A DNA stretch of 24,062 nucleotides from Christensenella sp. UBA5489 (GTDB lineage: Bacteria > Bacillota > Clostridia > Christensenellales > UBA1242), in assembly GCA_002424095.1 (NCBI GenBank), contig DIPL01000018.1, positions 47,899 to 71,960 of the forward strand. The letters run 5' to 3'. The position numbers were made by a program, and so were the translations under genes. Within the stretch, counting starts at the first letter, position 1. The number at the start of each line of letters is the position of its first letter. Below are positions 15,310 through 22,825 of the stretch, one piece after another. The notes beneath the pieces are model-generated. The model saw only the letters and a list, made by a program, of their open reading frames with translations. It was not told the DNA's origin and made no database searches.

Positions 15310-17535
15310 TTATAATTTTTTTATGAGTTTTAAATCAATACGTCCTCTATCATCAATTTTCAAGACTTCAACTTCAACCGTATCGTCAATATTGACAATA
15401 TCTTCAACTTTCTCCACTCTATGCGGTGCTAATTTTGAAATATGAATCATTCCTTCTTTCCCCGGAGCAAATTCAATAAAAGCCCTAAAGCCTGTAACTT
15501 TCACAACAGTGCCTGAAAGTTTTTGACCCGAAACAAAGTCTTCTGCAATGTTTAGAATAATTTTTTTCGCTTTCTGCACCATTGCCTCATCGTTTCCCGC
15601 CAAAAAAACTTGTCCATTGTCTTCAATATCAATTTTAACGCCAGTTTCACTGATTATTTTATTTATTATTTTCCCACCTGAACCTATTACATCCCTAATT
15701 TTTTCAGGGTCTATTTCAAAAGTGATTATTTTCGGCGCATATTTTGATAATTTTTCACGTGGCATATTAATAACTTCTAACATTTTCCCAAGAATTTTCA
15801 AGCGTCCAATTTTTGCTTCTTCAAGTGCTTTCTTTAATACATCAAAACCTAAACCTTTTATCTTTATATCCATCTGAATTGCCGTAACACCATTTTCAGT
15901 ACCTGCAACCTTGAAATCCATATCGCCAAAAAAATCTTCAATTGCTTGTATGTCCGTTAAAACATAGATTTCATCATTTTCTTTAATAAGTCCCATTGCC
16001 ACACCTGAAACTGCTGCCTTAATTGGCACGCCGCCATCCATAAGTGCAAGTGTTGAACTACATACGCTCGCCATTGAAGTTGAACCACTTGAACTTAAAA
16101 CTTCTGAAACCAGTCTCAACGCATAAGGAAATTCCTCTTCGCTTGGAATCATCGGCTCTAAGGCTTTTTCGGCCAACGCTCCGTGCCCAATTTCTCTGCG
16201 TCCTGGAGACCTTAAACTTCTTGCTTCGCCTGTTGAATATGGTGGCATATTGTATTGATGCATATATCTTTTAGAGTCTTCATCATCAAAACCTTCAAGT
16301 TTTTGAGCATCGCTTATCATTCCAAGCGTCAAAGTGGTTAAAGTCTGAGTTTGTCCACGAGTAAAAATTCCTGTGCCGTGTACACGTGGCAAACCACTAA
16401 CTTCACACCAAATAGGACGAACTTCATTTAATTTCCGACCATCAGGTCGCACACCGGCTTTAACAATTCTGCTTCGTATTTTCTCTTTTAAAACTTTGCT
16501 CAGAATTTCACTGATTTCACGTTCAATTTTTCTATCTTTCAAATTATCTTCATAAATTGAAAAATCATTTAATTCATTGGATTCCGTACCTTTTTTATAT
16601 TTTTCTTCTAAATTTAAAAATTTCTCTTTAAATTCGCTGAAATTCTGCTCTTTGCTTTCATTAAAATCAATTTTCGCTTTTGAAATAAAAAATTTTTTAG
16701 TTTCTTTATCGACAACTGTTTGCCTACGCTGACGCTCAGTAATATCAAAAGTACTTAAAATCCAGTCTGCTTTTTTGTCGACAAATTTCCTAACTTCCGC
16801 CTCAAACTGTGGATTGATTTCAGAAATTTCAAATTCTTGTTTTTTTATAATTATATTTCCTAAAATTTCATTTTGAAATTCACACAATTCTTTTATTTCT
16901 TTATGAGCAATTTCAATTGCTTTAAGAATTTGTTCTTCCGTTGCTTCTTTTGCACCTGCCTCAATCATTGTAACGGCATCTGCCGTTCCGCTGACAAATA
17001 TATTTAAAATGCTTTCGTCGCTTTGTTGCGAATTAGGATTTATTATATATTCATCGTTATTAACTGCAACATTCACCGAGGCGATTGGACCTTGAAAAGG
17101 AATTCCTGAAATCATAAGGGAAAAACTTGCTCCGAGCATTGCCAGTGATTCAGACTGAATATCAGGGTCAATTGACAAAGCCGTTGCAACTAAATTTACG
17201 CCGTTATAAAATCCTTTCGGAAAAAGTGGACGGATTGAACGGTCAATTAAACGTCCGACTAGAACTGCCTTATCGCTTCCTCGCCCTTCACGTCTTTTAA
17301 ATCCCCCAGGAATTTTACCAACTGAATAAAGTTTTTCTTGAAAATCGACTTCCAATGGAAAAAAATCAATTCCCTCACGAACATCCTGCGACATCGTGAC
17401 ATTTACCATAACAACGGTTTCTCCACATCTTACAATGCAATTCCCATCCGAATGGTCGCAAATTTTTCCTGTTTCAATTATTAATTCCTTACCACCAAGA
17501 AATGTTTTAAAAATTGATACCTGTTTTTTTGACAT
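15310..17535 (-). CDS. pnp: Polyribonucleotide nucleotidyltransferase (PNPase)
   Basis: PNPase degrades RNA 3' to 5' using phosphate and can also add tails. The 741 residues contain two RNase PH domains (about 1-140 and 345-555) joined by a helical domain, then KH (about 585-645, with IRDVIGSGGKIINKII) and S1 (about 655-735, starting SGTVVKVTGFRAFIEF). Active-site landmarks are visible: FTRGQTQTLTTLTLG, RREIGHGALAEKAL, SSGSTSMASVC and EDFFGDMDFKVAGT. The ATG at 17535 follows GAGAGG. It lies 101 bp after rpsO, the classical rpsO-pnp order, and probably depends on read-through or processing at the hairpin between them. Confidence 0.98.
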   Translation of the reverse strand: MSKKQVSIFKTFLGGKELIIETGKICDHSDGNCIVRCGETVVMVNVTMSQDVREGIDFFPLEVDFQEKLYSVGKIPGGFKRREGRGSDKAVLVGRLIDRSIRPLFPKGFYNGVNLVATALSIDPDIQSESLAMLGASFSLMISGIPFQGPIASVNVAVNNDEYIINPNSQQSDESILNIFVSGTADAVTMIEAGAKEATEEQILKAIEIAHKEIKELCEFQNEILGNIIIKKQEFEISEINPQFEAEVRKFVDKKADWILSTFDITERQRRQTVVDKETKKFFISKAKIDFNESKEQNFSEFKEKFLNLEEKYKKGTESNELNDFSIYEDNLKDRKIEREISEILSKVLKEKIRSRIVKAGVRPDGRKLNEVRPIWCEVSGLPRVHGTGIFTRGQTQTLTTLTLGMISDAQKLEGFDDEDSKRYMHQYNMPPYSTGEARSLRSPGRREIGHGALAEKALEPMIPSEEEFPYALRLVSEVLSSSGSTSMASVCSSTLALMDGGVPIKAAVSGVAMGLIKENDEIYVLTDIQAIEDFFGDMDFKVAGTENGVTAIQMDIKIKGLGFDVLKKALEEAKIGRLKILGKMLEVINMPREKLSKYAPKIITFEIDPEKIRDVIGSGGKIINKIISETGVKIDIEDNGQVFLAGNDEAMVQKAKKIILNIAEDFVSGQKLSGTVVKVTGFRAFIEFAPGKEGMIHISKLAPHRVEKVEDIVNIDDTVEVEVLKIDDRGRIDLKLIKKL

Positions 17536-17578
17536 AATAACCTCTCAATTTTAAATTTTACGAATTTTAAATTAAAAA

Positions 17579-17645
17579 ATAAGATAGAAATCTTAAAATA
17601 TAGAAAAAAACTGGTTCGAATTCCAGTTTAAAATTTCTATCTTAT
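17579..17645 (-). promoter_or_regulatory. rpsO-pnp intercistronic hairpin, attenuator and likely RNase site
   Basis: On the minus strand a 13-bp perfect outer stem (ATAAGATAGAAAT at 17645-17633 with 17591-17579) encloses a second hairpin AAACTGG/CCAGTTT (17629-17608) followed by seven T residues. The outer stem is itself followed by TTTTTT. The structure starts inside the last codons of rpsO. The inner hairpin alone is a good intrinsic terminator; the whole element resembles a double-stranded site that an RNase III-type enzyme could cut. In E. coli the region between rpsO and pnp is likewise processed, and this underlies PNPase autocontrol. Confidence 0.7.
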
Positions 17646-17906
17646 ACCTAATTTACTTTTTAATTCACGAAATTCATTAATATCTTTCTTTTCCAAATAT
17701 TTAAGTAAATTTTTTCTATGACCGACAAGTTTTAACAATCCTCTTCTAGTATGGTTGTCTTTTGGATTTTGCTTTAAATGCTGAGTTAAATGACTTATTC
17801 TGTCCGTAAGTAACGCAATTTGAACGTTGATAGAACCTGTGTCATTCTCGCCTTTTTTATGAGTGTCGATAATTTGTTTCTTGTCTTGTTTACTGTTTGT
17901 TTTCAT
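17637..17906 (-). CDS. rpsO: 30S ribosomal protein S15
   Basis: S15 is a primary 16S rRNA-binding protein that nucleates the 30S platform. The 89-residue protein matches full length, with GSINVQIALLTDRISHLTQHL, NHTRRGLLKLVGHRKNLLKYL and a C-terminal LGIR. The ATG at 17906 follows a strong AAAGGAGG. It heads the rpsO-pnp unit and has a promoter and a structured leader. Confidence 0.98.
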   Translation of the reverse strand: MKTNSKQDKKQIIDTHKKGENDTGSINVQIALLTDRISHLTQHLKQNPKDNHTRRGLLKLVGHRKNLLKYLEKKDINEFRELKSKLGIR

Positions 17907-17935
17907 AAAACCTCCTTTAAATACGCTTAAAACAA

Positions 17936-17980
17936 AGCAAATCGTGATAAATTAGAGGTTCACTTGCGATAAACTTTGCT
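17936..17980 (-). ncRNA. Candidate S15-responsive rpsO leader
   Basis: In the leader between the predicted start (about 17989) and the ribosome binding site, AGCAAA (17980-17975) pairs with TTTGCT (17941-17936), enclosing ATCG/CGAT and GTGA/TCAC helices separated by internal loops. S15 leaders with short multi-helix structures are established regulators of rpsO in several bacterial groups. The fold is short, and the assignment rests mainly on position. Confidence 0.45.
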
Positions 17981-17995
17981 AAAAGTAATATGTAC

Positions 17996-18024
17996 ATTAT
18001 AAGACAAAATTTACAAATTGTAAA
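17996..18024 (-). promoter_or_regulatory. Promoter of rpsO-pnp
   Basis: -35 TTTACA (18019-18024), 17-bp spacer, -10 TATAAT (17996-18001) on the minus strand. Confidence 0.7.
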
Positions 18025-18074
18025 GGATTATTTATTAAAATTATGATTTATTCATTAATAATTATTATTTTAAT

Positions 18075-18659
18075 TTAATCATATAAAACTTTAAGTTTAT
18101 CGACCACAATTTGACCTGCTTCGTTTAAAACTTCTGTTGATAGTTTTGAACCATAAAATTCACTCAACTCAAAAGGCTCGCCTATTGTTATTTTGGTTTT
18201 TCTGAAAATTTGTGCCCTTTTTTGTATGATAATCGGAACAACTGGAACTTTTGCTTTTATTGCAAACATACAGCAGCCGTTTTTAATTTCTTTTAATTCC
18301 TCATCTTTCTTGTTTCTTGTTCCCTCTGGGAAAATACCGAGCACACCATCATTTTTTAAAACTGTAAGGGCCGATTTAATTGCTTTTATATCAATATTCT
18401 CTCTGTCGATTGGTATAATACCGATTGAGCGAAAAAAACATCCTGCAAGTTTATTTTTAAAAATTTCTCTTTTTGCAAGGAAACTGATTTTTCTTCTTAT
18501 ATAAGAAGCAATTAAGACAGGGTCGGCATTGCTTAGATGATTACAAATTAATATTGCACTTTTTTTGTCGACTTTTTTTAAATTTTCTTTACCAACAATT
18601 TTAACTGGAAACAGTAATCGAATAAATGGCCAAAACAAAATCCAAAAAAAACAATACAT
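18075..18659 (-). CDS. plsC: 1-acyl-sn-glycerol-3-phosphate acyltransferase
   Basis: PlsC adds the second acyl chain to lysophosphatidic acid, making phosphatidic acid for membrane lipids. The 194-residue protein has a hydrophobic N-terminus, catalytic NHLSNADP (the H-x4-D motif, about residues 38-45) and the substrate-binding motif FPEGTRNKKDE (about 109-119), then VPVVPIIIQ. The ATG at 18659 follows AAAGGAG. It lies 66 bp after rluB on the same strand and is likely in the same transcript; cmk, often found between these genes in Clostridia, is absent. Confidence 0.94.
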   Translation of the reverse strand: MYCFFWILFWPFIRLLFPVKIVGKENLKKVDKKSAILICNHLSNADPVLIASYIRRKISFLAKREIFKNKLAGCFFRSIGIIPIDRENIDIKAIKSALTVLKNDGVLGIFPEGTRNKKDEELKEIKNGCCMFAIKAKVPVVPIIIQKRAQIFRKTKITIGEPFELSEFYGSKLSTEVLNEAGQIVVDKLKVLYD

Positions 18660-18725
18660 TTCTAACTCCTTTAATCCATTCTTATAACTATGCCTTGAAT
18701 TTTAGTACGAATTTAATAATAAAAA

Positions 18726-19475
18726 TTAATTTTTTAAATCATTGCCTGAAATGTAGTTATTAATTATTTCTATTTCATTTTCTGATAATTGCTTATAAGC
18801 GCCTCTTTTCAATCCACCAAGTTTAATTTCGGCAATTGCAACACGTTTTAATAAGATAATATCTTTGCTTATTGCAGCGAACATATTTCTTATTTGTTTG
18901 TTTATTCCTTGTTTAATTTTTACTGAAAGTCTTGTTTTCAATACACTGTCACCCGTACCTAGTTCTTTATCTTTGATATTTACTTTTGCCTTTGGCATTC
19001 TTTTATTATCAACAACCACACCTGAACGCAAAACAGCAAGTTCGCTTTCTTTTATATCGCCCTTTATTGTGCAGTAATATTCTTTTTCAACTTCAAAAGA
19101 CGGATGAGCAAGCACCTGTGCCGCAACTCCGTTGTTCGTGAGCAAAATCAATCCTTCCGTATTATAATCAAGTCTTCCAATGCTGAATAGGCGAACATTT
19201 GGCATTTTTATAAGGTCAAAAATTGTTTTTCGCCCGCGGTCATCTTTTGCCGTGCAAATATAGCCTTTTGGCTTATTAAGTTTTAAATATATAAATTCAT
19301 CAGGAAGTTTTAAAATCTTTCCTTTATATTCAACAACATCTTTATTCTCATCAACTTGAATTCCATAATTATCAACTGGCTGTCCATTTATTAAAATTTC
19401 GCCAGATGATATTATTTCATCACATTTTCTTCTTGAACCAATGCCCGCTGATGCCAAAAATTTATTTAATCTCAT
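18726..19475 (-). CDS. rluB: Pseudouridine synthase RluB family
   Basis: RluB-type enzymes convert uridine to pseudouridine in 23S rRNA. The 249-residue protein begins with an S4 RNA-binding domain (MRLNKFLASAGIGSRRKCDE, VDNYG) and contains the catalytic-aspartate motif GRLDYNTEGLILLTNNG and a late KQGINKQIRNMFAAI. Several homologues in the RluB/RluE/RsuA group share these features; gene context (downstream of the scpB-ytfJ-dac cluster) supports RluB. The ATG at 19475 has only a weak GTAGAGAAAG sequence upstream. Confidence 0.9.
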   Translation of the reverse strand: MRLNKFLASAGIGSRRKCDEIISSGEILINGQPVDNYGIQVDENKDVVEYKGKILKLPDEFIYLKLNKPKGYICTAKDDRGRKTIFDLIKMPNVRLFSIGRLDYNTEGLILLTNNGVAAQVLAHPSFEVEKEYYCTIKGDIKESELAVLRSGVVVDNKRMPKAKVNIKDKELGTGDSVLKTRLSVKIKQGINKQIRNMFAAISKDIILLKRVAIAEIKLGGLKRGAYKQLSENEIEIINNYISGNDLKN

Positions 19476-19515
19476 CTTTCTCTACTTCTAATTATTAATT
19501 TTTTATTATTAATTA

Positions 19516-19544
19516 ATAATAGAAAAAAATATAAAAAAAGTCAA
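19516..19544 (-). promoter_or_regulatory. Promoter of rluB embedded in the upstream terminator
   Basis: -35 TTGACT (19539-19544), 17-bp T-rich spacer, -10 TATTAT (19516-19521), minus strand. The -35 box is part of the right arm of the terminator hairpin as read on this strand, and the terminator U-tract forms the spacer. Confidence 0.6.
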
Positions 19545-19560
19545 GATATAAAGACTTTTT
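19533..19560 (-). terminator. Terminator of the scpB-dac cluster
   Basis: On the minus strand AAAAAGTC (19560-19553) and GACTTTTT (19542-19535) form an 8-bp stem around a 10-base loop, ending in a run of T residues. It is about 107 bp past the carboxypeptidase stop; the stretch 19561-19666 between them shows nothing else recognisable. Confidence 0.7.
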
Positions 19561-19666
19561 ATATTTATAATAATGAAAATAAAATCTCTTTTTTAGTAAG
19601 TTTGCTTAAAATGAACTGAAATAATAAAGAACTTAATTTCTAAAATCAATAAGAGCACGAGATTTC

Positions 19667-20866
19667 CTACCACTTACTAATAAAATCTTTTAAACTTTGA
19701 AAAAATGAACTGGATTTAACTCCGTCGGTTGTTAAAACTTCATCCTGAAAAATAAGTTTATCTTCCAAATAGACTTTTACGGTACCAACTTTCTGCTCTT
19801 TTTTGATAGGTGCATTTAAAGAGTCAGGAATTGAATATTCATAATTTATTTTCAAAATCTCTTCATTCGTTAAAGGATAATCAAACGATTTACGAGAAAA
19901 AACTTTAACTTCTGCTTGCCTACCTTTAACAACTTCAATTGTGTTTATGATATTATAAGCGGGAACAATTTCATGATTTTTATATTCATTGAATGCCAAA
20001 CTCATCAATCTTTTACATTCCTCAAACATTGGTCCGCAATTTAATATAGAGCAAACAACTTCCATATTATCTCTCTTTGCCGAACCGACAAAACATCGTC
20101 CTGCGTCATCTGTAAAGCCAGTTTTTATGCCGCTGCATCCTTCAAAGTTGTTTAAAAGTTTATTTTTGTTTTTTAAATATCTGTCTCCAATTTCTTTATT
20201 TCCTCTTATTTTAACAAATTTTGTCGAGACAATTTCTTTAAAAAGTGGATGTTCCATAACTTTCGCCGAAGCCATTGCAAGGTCATATGCTGTTGTGTAA
20301 TGTCCCTTTTCGTCAAGTCCGTGTGGATTTTTAAATGCAGAATTTTTTGCACCTGCATTCTTTGCAGATTCTTCCATTAATTTACAAAAAGTCGGAACAT
20401 CTCCGCCAATATAATAAGCCAAAGCCGTTGCAGCATCGTTTCCAGACGGCAACATCATTCCATAAAGAAGTTCTTTTACGGTCAATTTTTCGTGTTTTCT
20501 TAAATAAATTGATGTCCCCTTAATTCCGACTGCACGATTATCGATTTCAATCAACGCATTAACATTTCTGCATTTTTCAAGTACAGTCAATGCTGTAAAA
20601 ATTTTAGTTGTACTTGCCATAGGTAATTTTAAATCAATATTTTTTCCGTATAAAACACGATGCGACTCTTGTTCAAGCAAACACATTGCCCTTGCAGATG
20701 TTTGCGTTTCCAAAAGAGGCTGTCCAGTTTCAATAAGGTTTTCAATACCGACATTAGCACTTGTCGTGCGAAATGAAGAAATAGTTTTTACGTTGAAATA
20801 AGTGATATTAAAAGTCAGTACTAAAAAAACGCAAATCACTAAAACCAAAAATGGATTATTTCTCAT
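19667..20866 (-). CDS. D-alanyl-D-alanine carboxypeptidase (peptidase S11, DacF/DacB type)
   Basis: These penicillin-binding proteins trim the terminal D-alanine of peptidoglycan stem peptides at the outer membrane face. The 399-residue product has an N-terminal signal or anchor (FLVLVICVFLVLTFNITYF), the active-site motif STTK (PMASTTKIF), SGN (MMLPSGNDAA) and KTG (GIKTGFTDDAG), followed by a PBP5-type C-terminal beta domain. The ATG at 20866 is chosen because GGAG lies nine bases upstream; a TTG at 20896 lies deeper in ytfJ. The start overlaps the end of ytfJ by 11 bp, so translation is probably coupled. In Bacillus relatives spmA and spmB follow; here they are absent. Confidence 0.93.
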   Translation of the reverse strand: MRNNPFLVLVICVFLVLTFNITYFNVKTISSFRTTSANVGIENLIETGQPLLETQTSARAMCLLEQESHRVLYGKNIDLKLPMASTTKIFTALTVLEKCRNVNALIEIDNRAVGIKGTSIYLRKHEKLTVKELLYGMMLPSGNDAATALAYYIGGDVPTFCKLMEESAKNAGAKNSAFKNPHGLDEKGHYTTAYDLAMASAKVMEHPLFKEIVSTKFVKIRGNKEIGDRYLKNKNKLLNNFEGCSGIKTGFTDDAGRCFVGSAKRDNMEVVCSILNCGPMFEECKRLMSLAFNEYKNHEIVPAYNIINTIEVVKGRQAEVKVFSRKSFDYPLTNEEILKINYEYSIPDSLNAPIKKEQKVGTVKVYLEDKLIFQDEVLTTDGVKSSSFFQSLKDFISKW

Positions 20867-21251
20867 CTTTCTTTTCTCCGCATAACTTATCAACAATTTT
20901 ATTAAAGAGATTTAGCGCTGATTGATAGGCGTCTTTTGTTTCAATATCTATATAATTAATCCCATCCTTATTTTCAATTAAAAATCCAACAGGCGAAATA
21001 CTCATACCACCACCACTCCCACCGGCCAGCGGATAGCTACGATTTTTTCTTTTCAGTGCAATATCACTATATTCGCCACCACCGACAACATAGCCAACAC
21101 TGACTTTTGAAATTGGAATGATAATTGAACCGTCGGGTGCAAAAAAAGGTTCTCCTATAACGGTATTTGTTTCTATTAAACAGTGAAGATTTTTCATTGT
21201 TTTTTCAATTAAATCTTCGACTGATTTTGAATCTTGACAAAATTCTTTCAT
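20856..21251 (-). CDS. ytfJ: YtfJ/GerW family protein
   Basis: The 131-residue protein shows the family pattern: VIGEPFFAPDGSIIIPISKV, a glycine-rich VGYVVGGGEYSD, then PLAGGSGGGMSISPVGFL. GerW is a spore protein needed for germination in Bacillus subtilis, but the family also occurs in non-sporulating Firmicutes, so it does not prove sporulation. The ATG at 21251 has AAAGGA upstream; an earlier in-frame ATG at 21266 precedes that binding site and is rejected. It sits between a DUF2953-like gene and the carboxypeptidase, the usual Clostridia order. Confidence 0.92.
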   Translation of the reverse strand: MKEFCQDSKSVEDLIEKTMKNLHCLIETNTVIGEPFFAPDGSIIIPISKVSVGYVVGGGEYSDIALKRKNRSYPLAGGSGGGMSISPVGFLIENKDGINYIDIETKDAYQSALNLFNKIVDKLCGEKKDEK

Positions 21252-21343
21252 AAATTTTCCTTTCATTTATTATTTGCCAAAATTTTATTTTTATTTTAAA
21301 ATAATTGAAAATTATCATTAACTTACTTAAAAAAATAAAACAT

Positions 21344-21907
21344 CTAATTTATAGTCTTATCAATAATTTTATTTTCATTATAAAAAAACGCAATAAACAT
21401 ACCAAAAATTATATCAAAAAAAGAAATAGAAATATTTCCGTACATTGAGATTAAAAAAACTTTTTCATTAAACATTGTTCTTGTATTCGTGATAACATTC
21501 GTACTATATTTCACGTTTTTTATGTAACTGCAAAAAATTTTATAAAAAACACTCATCACTGAACTTAAAATTGCCGAAGTATACGCATCTCCTGTGCCGA
21601 TTTCCGAATAAATGTCTAAATATTTTATTTTGATTTTTTGTTTAATTTGTGCATAAAAATAATCATAAAATTTAATTAATGGGTCATCAAACTTATACTC
21701 AATTTGCTTTCGTTCTTTTTTACTTCTTAAAATAATACTGTTGGCTTTAAGTTGAAATGAGAAATAAGACAAATTAAAAAACCATAATTTAATAACGATA
21801 AGACCGGAATTTTTAAGAGGTGAATAAGAAAAATATAGTTTAAAAAACATTGGAAAAATGAGTATAATTAAAAAAAATAAAACTATTAAAAGCCACGGAC
21901 TTTCCAT
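21344..21907 (-). CDS. DUF2953-like membrane-associated protein
   Basis: 187 residues with an N-terminal membrane helix (LLIVLFFLIILIFPMFFKLYF), a strand-rich middle containing Y-S-E-I-G-T-G-D-A-Y (the SGTGD-like motif of DUF2953 proteins), and a C-terminal hydrophobic stretch. Position between scpB and ytfJ matches DUF2953 genes in Clostridia. Function is unknown; a sporulation or envelope role has been assumed from context. No ribosome binding site is visible before the ATG at 21907. Confidence 0.65.
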   Translation of the reverse strand: MESPWLLIVLFFLIILIFPMFFKLYFSYSPLKNSGLIVIKLWFFNLSYFSFQLKANSIILRSKKERKQIEYKFDDPLIKFYDYFYAQIKQKIKIKYLDIYSEIGTGDAYTSAILSSVMSVFYKIFCSYIKNVKYSTNVITNTRTMFNEKVFLISMYGNISISFFDIIFGMFIAFFYNENKIIDKTIN

Positions 21908-22039
21908 AGATTTATTTTTTTCAAAATGTTTTTTTATATACGCAAATATTAATTTAATAAATATTTATCATAAATTATTGTGCTTTTTGTTTTTCTTCAC
22001 CACTTTGTGAAAGTTTTGATTGTAATTCCTGCAACGCAT

Positions 22040-22699
22040 CTAAACTGTCTTGTTCGTAGGTTCGTAGGGTTCAGTAAATTCATTCACATCATCTGCTTTA
22101 TTTTTCGAATTTTCCGCAGATAAATCTTGTAATTTAAAATCATTATATAAATTATCCGATTTTCGTTCTTCTTCCCTTATCACAGCAATTCGCTCTAATA
22201 ATTCTTGAAGTTTCGGAAGTTGTTCAAGATTTAAAAGTCCAAACCGTTTAAGGAAATCTTCTGTCGTGCCATATAATAAAGGCTTACCAACAGCATCTTT
22301 ACGACCGACGACTTCAATCATTTTATGTTCTTCCAAAATATTTAAAGCATAATCGCAACTAACACGTCTTATGTCTTCAATTTCCATTCTTGTTATCGGC
22401 TGTTTATACGCAATTATGGAAAGTGTTTCAAGCATTGCTTTCGTCAAGGCCTTTTCACGAATTGGATTTAAAACAGCAGAAATGTAATCGGCATATTTAG
22501 AATTTGAAGCAAGTTGGATTTTATTTTTATATTGAATAATTTGAATTCCTGAAAAATCATCACTTTCTGCTTTCAATTCTTCTATTGCTTTTTTTATTTC
22601 ATTGACCGACACATCAAATTTTTCACTAAAATCTTCGATTTCAATTCCTTCGCCAGCAACAAACAAAGTTGCCTTAATGATTTCTTTTAAGTTTTTCAT
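22040..22699 (-). CDS. scpB: Segregation and condensation protein B, C-terminus altered by a duplication
   Basis: ScpB works with ScpA and SMC in chromosome condensation and segregation. The 219-residue product has the paired winged-helix domains: KNLKEIIKATLFVAGEGI at the start and MLETLSIIAYKQPITRMEIE, VGRKDAVGKPLLYGTTEDFLKRFGL in the middle. The last residues (EPTNKTV) arise from an out-of-frame read through an 8-bp tandem repeat at 22053-22068. Without one copy the frame continues 25 residues past EPYE to a stop at 21975. The core domains (to about residue 175) are intact, so the protein probably still works. The ATG at 22699 lacks a strong binding site. scpA is not adjacent. Confidence 0.94.
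   Translation of the reverse strand: MKNLKEIIKATLFVAGEGIEIEDFSEKFDVSVNEIKKAIEELKAESDDFSGIQIIQYKNKIQLASNSKYADYISAVLNPIREKALTKAMLETLSIIAYKQPITRMEIEDIRRVSCDYALNILEEHKMIEVVGRKDAVGKPLLYGTTEDFLKRFGLLNLEQLPKLQELLERIAVIREEERKSDNLYNDFKLQDLSAENSKNKADDVNEFTEPYEPTNKTV
22053..22068. repeat. 8-bp tandem duplication in the scpB tail
   Basis: TTCGTAGG occurs twice in direct tandem (22053-22060, 22061-22068). The extra eight bases shift the scpB frame by two and create the stop at 22040. Removing one unit gives the tail EPYEQDSLDALQELQSKLSQ followed by nine residues and a TAA at 21975-21977. Confidence 0.85.
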
Positions 22700-22731
22700 A
22701 TTTCCCTAAATCTTTATTATATTAGATTAAT

Positions 22732-22758
22732 ATTATACTTAAAAAGCCCAAATTGCAA
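22732..22758 (-). promoter_or_regulatory. Possible promoter of the scpB cluster
   Basis: -10 TATAAT (22732-22737) on the minus strand with TTGCAA (22753-22758) at a short 15-bp spacing. The spacing is suboptimal, so this is tentative. Confidence 0.4.
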
Positions 22759-22776
22759 GAGAAAATACAAATTCTC

Positions 22777-22812
22777 AAAAATTATTTAATATGAAAAATA
22801 TTCATAATTTTT
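22777..22812 (-). terminator. AT-only hairpin after the membrane protein gene
   Basis: AAAAATTAT (22777-22785) pairs with ATAATTTTT (22804-22812) and an inner AATAT/ATATT stem continues the helix. It lies 14 bp past the stop of the minus-strand gene. It ends in T residues but has no G-C pairs, so efficiency is doubtful. Confidence 0.35.
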
Positions 22813-22825
22813 AAAGTTTGTTTTA

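Noticed and set aside
17608..17629. tRNA T-arm remnant between rpsO and pnp (GGTTCGAATTCC)
   Set aside because: The match is only to the loop consensus; no acceptor, D or anticodon arm is present, and the bases serve as the loop of the intercistronic hairpin.
19504..19521. 18-bp perfect palindrome as a specific operator
   Set aside because: It is made only of A and T in an AT-rich gap, so chance is likely; noted only as overlapping the rluB -10 box.
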